A DNA stretch of 64,000 nucleotides from Rhodococcoides kyotonense (GCF_900188125.1 NZ_FZOW01000012.1:154329-218328); one strand, 5' to 3'. Shown: positions 1-10,034, counted from the stretch's first letter. Notes: generated from the letters alone by a model not told the origin. Program-made: numbers and translations.

Positions 1-3000
1 ACCGCGTCGACGTCAGGTCCTGCCGGTTCTGATAGCCCCGTGCAACGGCCGGGCCCGCCAGGTACAGCTCGCCGGCACTACCGTCGGGAACCGGTCGCAG
101 CCAGCTGTCCAGGACCAGCATCGACGCGCCGCGGATCGGACGGCCGATGTCGACTGCCTTGTGCAGCGGAGTGGAACCCGTTGCCCAGATGGTGAACTCG
201 GTCGGCCCGTAGTGATTGAGCATGATCCGGCCTACAGACCACCGTTCGACGACATCGCGGCTCGGTGCCTCGCCCGCGACCGCCAACACACGCACGCTGT
301 CGATTGGATCGACGGTGGCAAGTGCTGCCGGTGTGATGACCATGTGCGTGACATGGTCGCGTCTCAGCAATTCGGCAAGTTCGTCACCTGCCGCCGTCGT
401 CGGCGGGGCCACCACGAGCGTTCCGCCGTGCGAGAATGCCATGAGCGACTCCGAGATCGACGCGTCGAAGCTGGGCGATGCGACATGCAGCACACGCGAT
501 TCGCAGTCGAGGCCGAACTCCTCTCGCTGCGACTCGGCGAAGTTCGCGAGCCCACGATGTGACACCGCAACGGCTTTGGGAGTACCCGTCGACCCAGACG
601 TGAAGATCATGTAGGCCAGGTTGTCGATGTGCGGTGCAGGGATAGCCAGTTCCGTCACGTCCCCCGCGGTGTCCGACGCATCGAACCAGACCATCGGTGC
701 GTTGAAGGTAGGGATCCGGTCGTCGAGCATGATGCCGAGACGGGCGCCGCAGTCGTCGAGCATGCGCTCGATACGCTCCGGCGGCAGCGTCGGATCGACG
801 GGGACGAACGCAGCTCCGGTCTTGACGACTGCCCACATCGCGACGACCGACTCGATCGAACGTGGGATCGCCAGTGCGACGAACGATTCCGGGCGGGCGC
901 CGTGCTGGACCAGTCTGCGTGCCAACGCATTCGACCGCTCGTCGAGCTCGCGATAGGTGACGTCCGTGCCTTGGGAGCTGACGGCGACGCGATCGGGGTG
1001 CGACGCGGTGGTATCGGCGAGTATCGATGCGAACGTACGCGGTGCACACTCCGATTCGCCGTGGATGGATTCGATTCTGCGGGAGGCGTTGACTCGGGCG
1101 TCGGGTTCGGCCGCGATCCGCGACAGCAGCTCGACGTACCGGTCGAGTAGTCCGTCGGTATCGGCGACGGCACCCTCCAGATACTTGAGCGTGATCTGCA
1201 TCGAGTCGCCAGGAATGATCAACAGCGACAACGGGTACGGCGTCGCATCGGTACCCTCGGCGTCGAGCACACGCATACCGGGCAGGTCGAGCGACTGGGC
1301 GAGCGCAGCGCGGTCGACCGGGTACGACTCGAACACCGTCATCGTGTCGAACATCTCGGGCAGTCCGGCGACCTCGTGGATTTCGCTCAACCCGATGTAC
1401 TGGTGGTCGAGCAGCCTCGACTGCTCGTCCTGTACACGAGACATCAACTCGACAAACGTTTCTCGTGGATCGAGAGCGACCCTGACCGGCACCGTGTTGA
1501 TGAACAGCCCGACCATCTGCTCGACACCGGGCAGAACCGGGGGGCGGCCGGACACCGTGCCGCCGAAGACGACGTCTGTCCGTCCCGTCAGCGATGACAG
1601 CATCATCGCCCACGCCGTCTGTATGGCGGTGTTGATCGTGATGCCGTGCGTCCGGGCCAGGCCGTGCAGCGCCGTCGTGACCTCCGCGCCCAGTGCCCGG
1701 GAGTGTTCACCCGCAGCACTGTCGCCGAGGTGGTCGGACGACGAGACGAGGGTCGGCTCGCTGACGCCTGCCAGGGCGTCTTGCCAGGCCAGACGTGACG
1801 CCCCGCGGTCCTGTTTCGCCAGCCATGCCAGGTACTCGCGGTAGGAGCGTGCAGGGGCCAGCGAGGCTATGCCGTCCAAGGCCGCATAGAGCGTCAGCAG
1901 CTCCTGGACCAGCAGCGGTGTGGACCATCCGTCGAGCAGAATGTGGTGGTTGGTCATCAACAGGCGGTAACCGTCGTCCGATGTGCGAATCAGATGAAAG
2001 CGAATCAGCGGTGGGTTCGCCATGTCGAATCGAGTGGCCTGATCGTGCCGCAGAATTCGTTCGACGTCGCCGCCGGCTCGAAGGTCGGTTTCCGACCAAC
2101 CGACGTCCAGCTGATCCAGCACGATCTGGCGGGGTCCCGAATCCTGCTCACGGAAAGCGACTCTCAGATTCTCGTGTCGGTCGACGAGTGCCTGTGCTGC
2201 GTCGTGCAGGCGTGCGGCGTCGACGTCGCCCGCCAGGGTCAGAACGGACTGAACGATGTAGCTGTCAGGGCCTTCCGCGTCGAACATCGCGTGGAACAGC
2301 AGGCCCTCCTGCAGCGGAGACAGCGGCCAGACATCGGTCAGTGCCGGGAATTCCGTTTCCCACGAATCGATCTCGGGCTGAGTGGTCGGTATCAGTGCGA
2401 AGTCCGACGGCGTATGGCGCGTGACGGTCTCCATCTCTGCATGCGCCGCGAGCGACTTCAGAGCATCGACCCAGGCTCCTGCGAGGTCGTCGACGTCGTC
2501 GAACATCCCCGACGCGTACGAGAACGTCGCCACCAGTTCGGTGTCCGAACCACTGTGCTCGGCAACGACGTTGATGTCGATCGCGGCAGGCAAAGGCATC
2601 TGCGGGTCGGCATGGGATGCGAAGCGCGCGGGCATGAAGGGGGAGTCGGCGGCGGTCTGCACTCGTCCCAGATAGTTGAACGACACCTGCGGGTTGACTG
2701 CGATATCGGTGACGCCGCCCAGATGACGCAGCATGCCGTAGCCGATCCCGTGATCGGGGATCACCGCCAGTCGCTCCTTCACGGACTTCAACGCAGTCCC
2801 CGCGGCAGGACCAGCGGCGAACGCGTCGTCGATGTCGATACCGTGGAGGTCGAATGCCACCGGGAACACCGTCGTGAACCAGCCGACAGTCCGAGACAGA
2901 TCCGCACCGGGCACGGCCTGCTCTTCACGGCCGTGGCCTTCGAGCGTGACGACGCTGGTGGTTCGTGAACGCCACCGAGCAATCGCGAGGGACAGTGCCG

Positions 3001-6000
3001 TCAGCATCACGTCGTTGGGGCCGCAGCGAAAGCGATCTGCCACGGTGCCGAGAACGGTGTCCGTGATCGTGGCAGGAACGGTCACGACGGAATCCTTGCG
3101 GGTCGAGACTGTGTCGATCGACGGGTCGAGATCACGATGGGACAACCGAGGGTCGTCGTTCGCAACGATCGAGGTCCACAGCGGCAGCTCGTCGACGCGA
3201 TGTGCAGCATTCTCGGCGAGCCCGTGGGCCCACCGGCGCATCGACGTCCCGACGGGTTCGAGTGACTCGCCCATCACCGCAGCTGCGAAGTCCGGCAACA
3301 GGATTCGCCACGACACGCCATCGACGGCGATGTGGTGCAACACGATCCACAGGGAAGTGCCGGTACGGGCGAGCTGGATGACTCTGCCCGTCGCGGGGTC
3401 CAGACGGTCCGCGCCGTCGGCGAGTTCTCCCCTCGTGAAAGCGTCTGCGGCATCGACCGATCCGACCGGCATGATGTCGTGTACATCGGTGACGCGGGAT
3501 CGCAGGGCGTCGTGATGGTCGATCAGCGTTGCGGCGGCGGCGATCAGCGCGTCGTCGGAAATGTCGTCGGGAAGAGTGATCTCTACTGCCTGGCTGTAGG
3601 TCCTGAAGTGGCCTGCCTGAACGATGTCCGCGGCGACGGGAGTGAACGGAACTTCCCCGACGCCACCGCCCGTGAACTCGGCGAGAACCACTGCGGCCGG
3701 AACGTCGCTTGCAACCTCTGCCAGTGCCGCAACGGTCTTGCGCTCGAAGACGTCGCGCGCTGTGAAGGTCAGACCCGCCGCCTTGGCGCGGGCCACCAAC
3801 TGGATCGACACGATGCTGTCGCCGCCGAGTGCGAAGAAGCTGTCGTCGGCCCCGACGGATGGGGCACCGAGGACATCTGCGAACAATGCCGCGACCGCGA
3901 TTTCCTTCTCGGTGGACGGTGCGCGGAACGATGTTGCCGCTACGAACACCGGATCCGGCAGCGCGCGGCGGTCGACCTTGCCCACGGGCGTCAACGGCAC
4001 GTCGTCTATCACCATGATCGACGACGGCACCATGTAGGCGGGCAAGACGGTGGACAGGTGTGCGGTGAGATCGTCGACGTCGACGTCACCCTTGACATAG
4101 GACACGAGAACTGTTGCACCGGACTCTGTTCGGTGGCCGATGGTCATGACGAACACGGTGTCCGACGCGGCAGCGATGGCCGCGTCGATCTCGGTCAGTT
4201 CGATGCGGAAACCGCGGATCTTGACCTGGAAGTCACTCCGGCCCGAGTATTCGAGCTGCCCGTCCGAGTTCCACTGCACGAGATCGCCTGTGCGGTAGAG
4301 GCGTTCACCGGGAAAGTGCGGGCTCGCGACGAAGCGGGAGGATGTGATGGCCGGTCGCTCGTGGTACCCCCGTGCCATCGCGTCGCCTGCCAGGTACAGC
4401 TCGCCGATGCTGCCTTCGGGTACCGGTCGCAACCAACGGTCGAGAATCACGACCGACGTTCCACTGATCGGGCCGCCGATCGTGACAGGCCCATCGACGC
4501 TCATCGGTGAGCTGTAGGTGGACGTCACCGTCATCTCGGTCGGGCCGTACCCGTTGATCATCTGCCGGTCGCCTGCCCACCGGGCGCGAAGCTCCGACGG
4601 GCAGGCGTCGCCACCGACGATTACATGGGTCAGATCGGGAAGTGCGGTGGGGTCGAGCGTGCCGAGAACCGCTGGGGTGACGTCGATATGGGTGACCCGG
4701 TGCCTCGTCAGATGGTCGGCCAGTTCGCTGCCGCCGTAGGAACCGGGAGGTACGACGACCACCGTCGCAGCCGCGCCGAACGGCAGCAGCAGTTCCGACA
4801 GGGACGCGTCGAAACTCGGTGAGTAGCCGTGCGTGACGCGAGAATGCTCGGTCAACTGGAGTCGGGCGATACCGTCGTCGACCAGATCGGCGAGCCCGCC
4901 ATGCGTGACGACGACACCCTTCGGCTTCCCCGTCGACCCCGACGTGTAGATGATGTACGCGGCGTTGTCGGGATCGATCGACGCGTGGCGGTCGGCGTCG
5001 GTGATCGGCTCGGACGAGAACTCGCCGCTATCGGGGATGTCGTCGACGACCAGAGATGCGTGGGAGTCGTCCAGAAGGTAGTCGATCCGCTCCTGCGGGT
5101 ACGTCGGGTCGACGGGGACGAAGGCGGCTCCGGTCTTGACGACGGCCCACATCGCGAGAATCGACTCGTGCGATCTCGGAATCCGGACGGCCACAGTGGT
5201 TTCGGTTCGGGCTCCGCGTGCGATCAACGAGCGTGCGAGCCTGTTGGACCGCTCGTCCAGTTCCCTGTAGGTCAACTCCTCGCCCGAGGCGATGGCTATG
5301 CCATCGGGACGGCGGCGTACCGCGTCGTCGAGAATCTCTGGAAAGAGCCGGACCGCAACGGGTTCGGCGCCGCTGTGCATGTCGTCGTCATCGGTCATCG
5401 GGATTCCGATGATCGATGCGGAAGGCGCGGAGAGGAAACGTTCCAGGAATGCGAGGAATGCGCTGTGATGACGAGCGAGGTCGTCGTCGGTGTACAACTC
5501 ACGGTTGCCCTGAAAGTCGATGTGCATACTTTCACCGCCGACACCAGGATAGATGTTGACGAACAGGTCGTCGATCATGCCCGACGTCAGGACGTGGAGG
5601 CGTCCGGTGAACTCGCCCAACATGATTCGGGTGTCGAACATCATCATGTTGACCGACGGACCGAACCCCGCCGGGTTGCCCAAGTCACGGGCGATGTCCT
5701 CCTGGCGGTAGCGCTGGCGTCGCAACGCTCCTGTCAGTTCGAGTTGCGCGTCGCGCACGAGATCAGCGACCGACGTGTCGGCGCCCAATCGCAGACGCAA
5801 CGGGACGACGTTGGCCATCATGCCGCCGGAGCGTCGCAACGCGGCGGTCGTGCGAGCGGAGACCGGAAGGCTCAGGGTGACTTCGGTGCTGTCCGTTGCG
5901 CGTGCAAGATAAGCTCCGAAGGCTGCGACGACGACCGGTGCGACGCTCGATTCCAACTGCATCGCAACGGATTCGAGACGCTCCGACATCGACGGTGTCA

Positions 6001-6682
6001 GTTCACCCCGATGCAGTCTGGGGTGCGCGCCTGCGGGAGCGGCGCGCCCGGCCAGGCTGACCGGGTCGGGCAGGCCCGCGAGGTGTTCGGTCCAGTACGC
6101 GCGATCCGCCTCGAAACGATCCGACGCGCGGTACTGCTGATCGGCGTCGACCAGGATGTTCAGGTCCTCCGCCTTGGATGCGGGTGCGTCGGCGCCTTCG
6201 GTGTAGAGCTGCGCGCAACGCTTCAGCAGCGTCATCGCGCCGTACCCGTCGAGGGCGATGTGGTGGATGCGTGAGTACCAGAAGCACTGCTCGTCGTCGA
6301 CGCGTAAGACGGCCATGTTCACGAGGCGATCGCGCGTCGGATCGATGGGGGAGGAGTACTCGTCGTACATCCATGCTCGTGCGGCCGCGATCGGGTCGGA
6401 CTCTTCCCGCAGGTCGATGTACGGGATCGTCTCGGGCGTCGACGGGTCGACGGTCTGCATCGGGTGGCCGTCGACCTCGACGATGCGTAGGTAGCCGGTG
6501 CCGAACTCGCGGCCTGCGGTCTTCGCGGCGTCCGTCAATCGTTCGATGTCGAGGTTGCCGTCGATCTCGACGAATTGTGCGATGGAAATCGGGACGTCGC
6601 CTGCGAGGTGTTGTGCGAACCAGATGCCACGCTGCGCGGCGGAGAGGGGGAAGGTCGGTGCCTCTGTAGTGGTGAAATCCAT
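1..6682 (-). CDS. Non-ribosomal peptide synthetase, C-A-T-E-C-A..., 3' end outside window
   Basis: Multimodular peptide synthetase of which 2227 codons are visible; the C-terminus lies beyond the left edge. Reading from ATG at 6682: a condensation domain with HHxxxDG at residues 140-146; an adenylation domain of about 455-905 with the TSGSTGKPKG loop near 580; a carrier protein with GGDS, phosphopantetheine Ser956; an epimerization domain of about 985-1400 with HHIAVDG at 1116; a second condensation domain with HHILLDGWS at 1579; and a second adenylation domain with TSGSTG near 2028 that runs off the window. The E domain implies the first residue is epimerized to the D form. Having a condensation domain before the first A domain means the protein takes an acyl or peptidyl donor from another protein. 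Its N-terminal motif (PLSAAQRGIWFAQHL) recalls EntF-type starters, so a siderophore is possible but unproven. The product is unknown. Confidence 0.93.
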   Translation of the reverse strand, partial: MDFTTTEAPTFPLSAAQRGIWFAQHLAGDVPISIAQFVEIDGNLDIERLTDAAKTAGREFGTGYLRIVEVDGHPMQTVDPSTPETIPYIDLREESDPIAAARAWMYDEYSSPIDPTRDRLVNMAVLRVDDEQCFWYSRIHHIALDGYGAMTLLKRCAQLYTEGADAPASKAEDLNILVDADQQYRASDRFEADRAYWTEHLAGLPDPVSLAGRAAPAGAHPRLHRGELTPSMSERLESVAMQLESSVAPVVVAAFGAYLARATDSTEVTLSLPVSARTTAALRRSGGMMANVVPLRLRLGADTSVADLVRDAQLELTGALRRQRYRQEDIARDLGNPAGFGPSVNMMMFDTRIMLGEFTGRLHVLTSGMIDDLFVNIYPGVGGESMHIDFQGNRELYTDDDLARHHSAFLAFLERFLSAPSASIIGIPMTDDDDMHSGAEPVAVRLFPEILDDAVRRRPDGIAIASGEELTYRELDERSNRLARSLIARGARTETTVAVRIPRSHESILAMWAVVKTGAAFVPVDPTYPQERIDYLLDDSHASLVVDDIPDSGEFSSEPITDADRHASIDPDNAAYIIYTSGSTGKPKGVVVTHGGLADLVDDGIARLQLTEHSRVTHGYSPSFDASLSELLLPFGAAATVVVVPPGSYGGSELADHLTRHRVTHIDVTPAVLGTLDPTALPDLTHVIVGGDACPSELRARWAGDRQMINGYGPTEMTVTSTYSSPMSVDGPVTIGGPISGTSVVILDRWLRPVPEGSIGELYLAGDAMARGYHERPAITSSRFVASPHFPGERLYRTGDLVQWNSDGQLEYSGRSDFQVKIRGFRIELTEIDAAIAAASDTVFVMTIGHRTESGATVLVSYVKGDVDVDDLTAHLSTVLPAYMVPSSIMVIDDVPLTPVGKVDRRALPDPVFVAATSFRAPSTEKEIAVAALFADVLGAPSVGADDSFFALGGDSIVSIQLVARAKAAGLTFTARDVFERKTVAALAEVASDVPAAVVLAEFTGGGVGEVPFTPVAADIVQAGHFRTYSQAVEITLPDDISDDALIAAAATLIDHHDALRSRVTDVHDIMPVGSVDAADAFTRGELADGADRLDPATGRVIQLARTGTSLWIVLHHIAVDGVSWRILLPDFAAAVMGESLEPVGTSMRRWAHGLAENAAHRVDELPLWTSIVANDDPRLSHRDLDPSIDTVSTRKDSVVTVPATITDTVLGTVADRFRCGPNDVMLTALSLAIARWRSRTTSVVTLEGHGREEQAVPGADLSRTVGWFTTVFPVAFDLHGIDIDDAFAAGPAAGTALKSVKERLAVIPDHGIGYGMLRHLGGVTDIAVNPQVSFNYLGRVQTAADSPFMPARFASHADPQMPLPAAIDINVVAEHSGSDTELVATFSYASGMFDDVDDLAGAWVDALKSLAAHAEMETVTRHTPSDFALIPTTQPEIDSWETEFPALTDVWPLSPLQEGLLFHAMFDAEGPDSYIVQSVLTLAGDVDAARLHDAAQALVDRHENLRVAFREQDSGPRQIVLDQLDVGWSETDLRAGGDVERILRHDQATRFDMANPPLIRFHLIRTSDDGYRLLMTNHHILLDGWSTPLLVQELLTLYAALDGIASLAPARSYREYLAWLAKQDRGASRLAWQDALAGVSEPTLVSSSDHLGDSAAGEHSRALGAEVTTALHGLARTHGITINTAIQTAWAMMLSSLTGRTDVVFGGTVSGRPPVLPGVEQMVGLFINTVPVRVALDPRETFVELMSRVQDEQSRLLDHQYIGLSEIHEVAGLPEMFDTMTVFESYPVDRAALAQSLDLPGMRVLDAEGTDATPYPLSLLIIPGDSMQITLKYLEGAVADTDGLLDRYVELLSRIAAEPDARVNASRRIESIHGESECAPRTFASILADTTASHPDRVAVSSQGTDVTYRELDERSNALARRLVQHGARPESFVALAIPRSIESVVAMWAVVKTGAAFVPVDPTLPPERIERMLDDCGARLGIMLDDRIPTFNAPMVWFDASDTAGDVTELAIPAPHIDNLAYMIFTSGSTGTPKAVAVSHRGLANFAESQREEFGLDCESRVLHVASPSFDASISESLMAFSHGGTLVVAPPTTAAGDELAELLRRDHVTHMVITPAALATVDPIDSVRVLAVAGEAPSRDVVERWSVGRIMLNHYGPTEFTIWATGSTPLHKAVDIGRPIRGASMLVLDSWLRPVPDGSAGELYLAGPAVARGYQNRQDLTSTR

Positions 6683-6798
6683 GTACAGAACACTCGTCGC
6701 GATCAGCCGTAGGCGACACGGACCCTCGAGGTGGTGGCCCACCCCCTGAGGTGGCGGTTTCTTCACCCTGGGTGGGCTGGCGTTCCGGGTACGGCAGA

Positions 6799-7635
6799 AT
6801 GGCCCCGATGCCTGACACCAGCCGTACCCAGCCCCGTCTCGTTGCCAGCGACGTCGACGGAACCCTCCTCGATCCCTACGAGAAGGTCACCGAGCGCACG
6901 CGCCGGGCAGTGCTGGCCATGGTCGGGGAGGGGACGCCGTTCGTACTGTCCACCGGTCGGCCGCCGCGGTGGATATCTCCGGTCGTCGAGCAGCTCGGCT
7001 ACGCGCCCATGTGTGTGTGCGCCAACGGTGCCGTCGTCTACGACAGCGGAACCGACCGCATCCTCGACGCGCAAACGCTGTCGAGCGAGACTCTGCACTG
7101 GCTGGCAGATATCGCCTACGCGGCCCTGCCCGGATGCGGCCTCGCCGCTGAACGCGTCGGAGCCACCGCGCACGACGCCGCCACCCCGCAGTTCGTCAGC
7201 TCACCCGGATACGAGCACGCCTGGTTGAATCCCGACAACACCGAGGTGTCGCAGGCGGAGGTTCTCGACGTCCCGGCGGTGAAACTATTGATCAGGCTGT
7301 CCAGCGCGACGAGTGAGTCGATGGTCGCGGCACTGGAACCGCTGATCGACGGCCGCGCCGACCTCACCTTCTCGACGAGCAACGGACTGATCGAACTCGC
7401 CGCGCCGGGAGTCACCAAGGCGTCGGGACTCGCGGTCGTGGCAGAACGGCTCGGTGTCGTGTCCGCCGACATCGCGGCGTTCGGAGACATGCCCAACGAC
7501 GTCCCGATGCTCGAGATGGCCGGGCTCGGGGTGGCGATGGGTAACGCGCACCCGGCGGCACTGGCCGTCGCGAACGAGGTCACGACGACCAACGCAGACG
7601 ACGGCGTCGCGCGGGTCCTCGAACGTTGGTGGTGA
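6799..7635 (+). CDS. HAD-superfamily Cof-type hydrolase
   Basis: Cytosolic phosphatase of the Cof/YbiV-type HAD group, probably acting on small phosphorylated metabolites; the substrate cannot be read from sequence. All four HAD motifs are visible: DVDGT (nucleophile Asp) near the N-terminus, STGRP (motif II), a Lys in VTKASG (motif III) and GDMPNDVPML (motif IV). The length of about 278 residues is normal for the family. Two in-frame ATGs, 6799 and 6808, precede the first motif; 6799 is used here and 6808 is equally possible. Upstream in-frame codons add a Trp/Gly-rich stretch unlike the family. It is transcribed divergently from the NRPS and convergently with the amidase gene, with a palindromic repeat between the two stop codons. 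Confidence 0.9.
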   Translation: MAPMPDTSRTQPRLVASDVDGTLLDPYEKVTERTRRAVLAMVGEGTPFVLSTGRPPRWISPVVEQLGYAPMCVCANGAVVYDSGTDRILDAQTLSSETLHWLADIAYAALPGCGLAAERVGATAHDAATPQFVSSPGYEHAWLNPDNTEVSQAEVLDVPAVKLLIRLSSATSESMVAALEPLIDGRADLTFSTSNGLIELAAPGVTKASGLAVVAERLGVVSADIAAFGDMPNDVPMLEMAGLGVAMGNAHPAALAVANEVTTTNADDGVARVLERWW

Positions 7636-7637
7636 CG

Positions 7638-7707
7638 GCGCCTTCGGCGCACGTGCACGAAAATACATAGCAGGCTACGTATTTTCGTGCACATGCGCGA
7701 AGCGCCT
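7638..7707. repeat. Palindromic repeat family 3, copy 1
   Basis: An inverted repeat sits between the convergent HAD and amidase genes. Inner arms GTGCACGAAAATACATAG (7653-7670) and CTACGTATTTTCGTGCAC (7675-7692) pair at 17 of 18 positions around a 4-nt loop. GC-rich outer arms (GGCGCCTTCGGCGCA on the left, TGCGCGAAGCGCC on the right) lengthen the stem. A copy with the same inner arms lies at 62977-63016 between another convergent pair. The position suits a bidirectional terminator, although the T-run sits inside the stem, unlike a classical intrinsic terminator. Confidence 0.85.
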
Positions 7708-9767
7708 TACGGAGCCGGAGCGTTCTGCATTTCCTGCTCGTAGGTGTCGTTGTACGTCTTGATGACCGTCGTGACGACGCCGGTGAGTTCGTTGAAGATC
7801 AGCGACCCGTTCTCGAAGTCGGTGCGCAGACCTTCGGGCACACGGTATTCGTCGGTCATCGGGAGACCGAGCTCACCGTTCTCCCCGCCGAGCGCGAGGA
7901 ACTGCTCGAAGATCTTGCCGATCACCGCAACAGCCTGTCCGGCAAGGGAAGTGAAGATCGAGCCGTTCGTGAACGAGGCAGCTTCGCCGCCGCCCTTGAC
8001 CTGTACGAGACCGCTGACGGGAACTCCGAGCGACCCTGTTTCACCGCCGGATTCGAGCCACTTCTGCGCGACGGGGTTGCTGCTCGCCAGCCGCACCAGC
8101 TCGTCGACCAGTGCCGGAATGTTCTGTCCGACAGTGCTGCTCGCATCGGTACCGGGTGACGACGGTGTCTGCTCCGGGGTGTCCTCGGTCGGAGCAGGTG
8201 CGGTGTCGACGCTTCCGCCGCCGAGGTTCGCCGCCGCGATGTCACGGATCTGATCCATCTTCGCGTAGGCGCCGTCGCCCGGGCATGCGGTGTTACCGAC
8301 GTCGCGGTGCGCGAAGATGACCGGCAGGTCGACGCTCTGGCCGCGGCCGACGAACGTGTAGTTGGTGCCTTCGCTCGTCATCGTCGTCTCACCCTTGGGG
8401 TCGAGACCTGCCTTGCCCAAACGCCATCCGAGGAACTTGCCGACGGAGTCGATGGTCTCCTGCGACGGCGACTCGGACGTGTAGTCGCCCATCATCGCGA
8501 TGCCCATGGTGTTCTCGTTGAAGCCACCGGCGTGCGCGCCCTGCACGGGCTTGTCGAGTCCGCCTGCACGGCCTTCGAAGATCTGACCGTACTTGTCGAC
8601 GAGGACGTTGTAGCCGACGTCGCACCAGCCCAACGTCTGTGCGTGGTAGGCGTAGATCGCGCGCACGATCTCGGCCGACTCGTTCTTCGAGTAGTCGTTG
8701 CTGCCCGCGGTGTGGTGAACCGTTGCGCCACCGAGGAAGTCGTCGTACGTGGGGTTCGCGCAGCGGATCGACTCGTCGGCGCCCCACTGTGCTCGGGAGA
8801 TGACCTTCGGTCCGGCGTCGCCCGCGACCGGGGTCGCGAGGTCGGACAGCGCGGAGTCCGCAGGCGAGCTTCCCGGCTGAATCAGCACTGCGCTGATGTC
8901 CGCCAGAGCGTCGGCGACGGGAATGTCCTGCTGGCGCAACGGCTTCGAGACCGAAGCAGGCGTGTATCCGAGGTCGGCCTGGGGAACAAGAGCCTCGGGA
9001 GCAGGGGCCTCGGGAGCAGGAGCCTCAGGAGCGGGAGCTTCGGGAGCGGGAGCCACCTCGGGAACCGGCGCGATCTCGGGCGCGGGAGCTGCGGCTGCCG
9101 CGTCGCCTGCGCGCGGAGTCAGCAGCAGCTGAACGGCTTTCGTCGCGCCGACGAAGATGGGCTCGGTGCCCTTCTTGTCCGGTACGGGTGCTGCGTCGGA
9201 CGCGGCGGTGTCGATCGGCTCGGTCGCGAGCCAGGGGCCCCACGAACCGTCGTCGAGCTGGCGGCGGACCTGGGCGACAGCTCCGTCGAGAGCCGTCGAC
9301 GTCAGTGCCACCATGCTGAAGGGGTCGTCCTGACGCAATTCCTTGACGACGGCACCCAGGGGTGCGCCCGGATCGTCCGCAAGAGGCGCCGCGGCATCGT
9401 GACGCTCGAGGCTGGGCACCGGGGCCTGAGCCGTCGGGCCGGTGGGTGCCGGAACCGTCAAGCCGGGGATTTCCGGAATCGGCGGGATGGTGATGTTCTC
9501 CGGCAACGGTAGGTACTTCAGATCGGAGAGCCGCAGGTCCGGCAGAGGTAGACCCGTCAGTTCCTGCAGCGGAACGACGATGTCCGGTGCGGCGTTCAGC
9601 GCTGTCTCGACGATCTTGGTCGGCACGGTGACAGGGGTGGTCTCGTTGGCCGATCGAACATCGGTGGACGCGGAGTCGCCGGAGACGCTGTACACCGTCA
9701 CGGGACCCGCGACGGCCAGCAAGGCGACTGCGCCGAGAACGATCGACGGCTTCGTTCGACGGTGCAA
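7707..9767 (-). CDS. Secreted N-acetylmuramoyl-L-alanine amidase (PGRP/amidase_2) with LGFP repeats
   Basis: Exported peptidoglycan amidase or recognition protein. An N-terminal hydrophobic segment (IVLGAVALLAVAGPV) is followed by a long linker with Pro-Ala-Pro-Glu repeats. The amidase domain follows, with the expected zinc-ligand regions ATVHHTAGS, AHAGGFNENTMGIAMMGDY and FAHRDVGNTACPGDG. The C-terminus carries LGFP-type repeats (ESGGETGSLGVPVSG, GGENGELGLPMTDEY), modules associated with binding the mycolyl-arabinogalactan wall. The chosen start is TTG 9767: GGGAG lies 8 nt upstream and the signal peptide is then normal. The ATG at 9818 adds 17 codons with low third-position GC (CCA, GCA, CGA, CAA, CAA, CCA, AGA), unlike the gene body, but cannot be excluded. 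A related protein, Rv3811, is found near this cluster in M. tuberculosis. Confidence 0.9.
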   Translation of the reverse strand: MHRRTKPSIVLGAVALLAVAGPVTVYSVSGDSASTDVRSANETTPVTVPTKIVETALNAAPDIVVPLQELTGLPLPDLRLSDLKYLPLPENITIPPIPEIPGLTVPAPTGPTAQAPVPSLERHDAAAPLADDPGAPLGAVVKELRQDDPFSMVALTSTALDGAVAQVRRQLDDGSWGPWLATEPIDTAASDAAPVPDKKGTEPIFVGATKAVQLLLTPRAGDAAAAAPAPEIAPVPEVAPAPEAPAPEAPAPEAPAPEALVPQADLGYTPASVSKPLRQQDIPVADALADISAVLIQPGSSPADSALSDLATPVAGDAGPKVISRAQWGADESIRCANPTYDDFLGGATVHHTAGSNDYSKNESAEIVRAIYAYHAQTLGWCDVGYNVLVDKYGQIFEGRAGGLDKPVQGAHAGGFNENTMGIAMMGDYTSESPSQETIDSVGKFLGWRLGKAGLDPKGETTMTSEGTNYTFVGRGQSVDLPVIFAHRDVGNTACPGDGAYAKMDQIRDIAAANLGGGSVDTAPAPTEDTPEQTPSSPGTDASSTVGQNIPALVDELVRLASSNPVAQKWLESGGETGSLGVPVSGLVQVKGGGEAASFTNGSIFTSLAGQAVAVIGKIFEQFLALGGENGELGLPMTDEYRVPEGLRTDFENGSLIFNELTGVVTTVIKTYNDTYEQEMQNAPAP

Positions 9768-9892
9768 GGCGTTTCTCCCTGGTTGTTGGGTGCGGTCGAC
9801 GGCCGATCGTGCTGGCATCCACCGCGAAGCATCCTGCGACTTGGCGACGCGTTTTGCTTCCGTTCAGATCCAATGTCCGTGAGATGTGATGC

Positions 9893-9946
9893 TGTTGTTA
9901 CTTGTGTGAATATTGAGACTTAAACTAAGTCACACGAGTAACAACA
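9893..9946. promoter_or_regulatory. Long inverted repeat between the amidase gene and cobM
   Basis: TGTTGTTACTTGTGTGA (9893-9909) and TCACACGAGTAACAACA (9930-9946) are complementary at 16 of 17 positions, the exception being a G-T pair, around a 20-nt AT-rich spacer. It lies in the 281-bp divergent intergenic region, closer to cobM than to the amidase. It could be an operator for a dimeric regulator or a structured 5' leader. The half sites contain GTTAC/GTAAC, but the spacing does not match a CRP/GlxR site. Confidence 0.7.
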
Positions 9947-10034
9947 ACCTCAGCAGACACAAGGCTAAACCTTAGCTTGAGAGTTAGCCAGTGCTGGGAT
10001 CCGATCGTGACGCGGCGCGTCGGGAGCGGGCGCA

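Noticed and set aside
6737..6777. GCCCACC/GGTGGGC inverted repeat between the NRPS and HAD genes as an operator
   Set aside because: Seven-base arms with a 27-nt spacer are common by chance in DNA of this composition.
8307..9512. A 401-codon plus-strand open frame opposite the amidase gene
   Set aside because: Shadow of the amidase. It lacks any recognisable domain, and the minus frame carries clear amidase and LGFP motifs.
9955..9990. IdeR/DtxR-like iron box before cobM (AAGGCTAAACCTTAGCTT region)
   Set aside because: Only scattered matches to the 19-bp iron box consensus; the second half is not symmetrical. A cobalamin riboswitch was also considered and no B12 box was seen.
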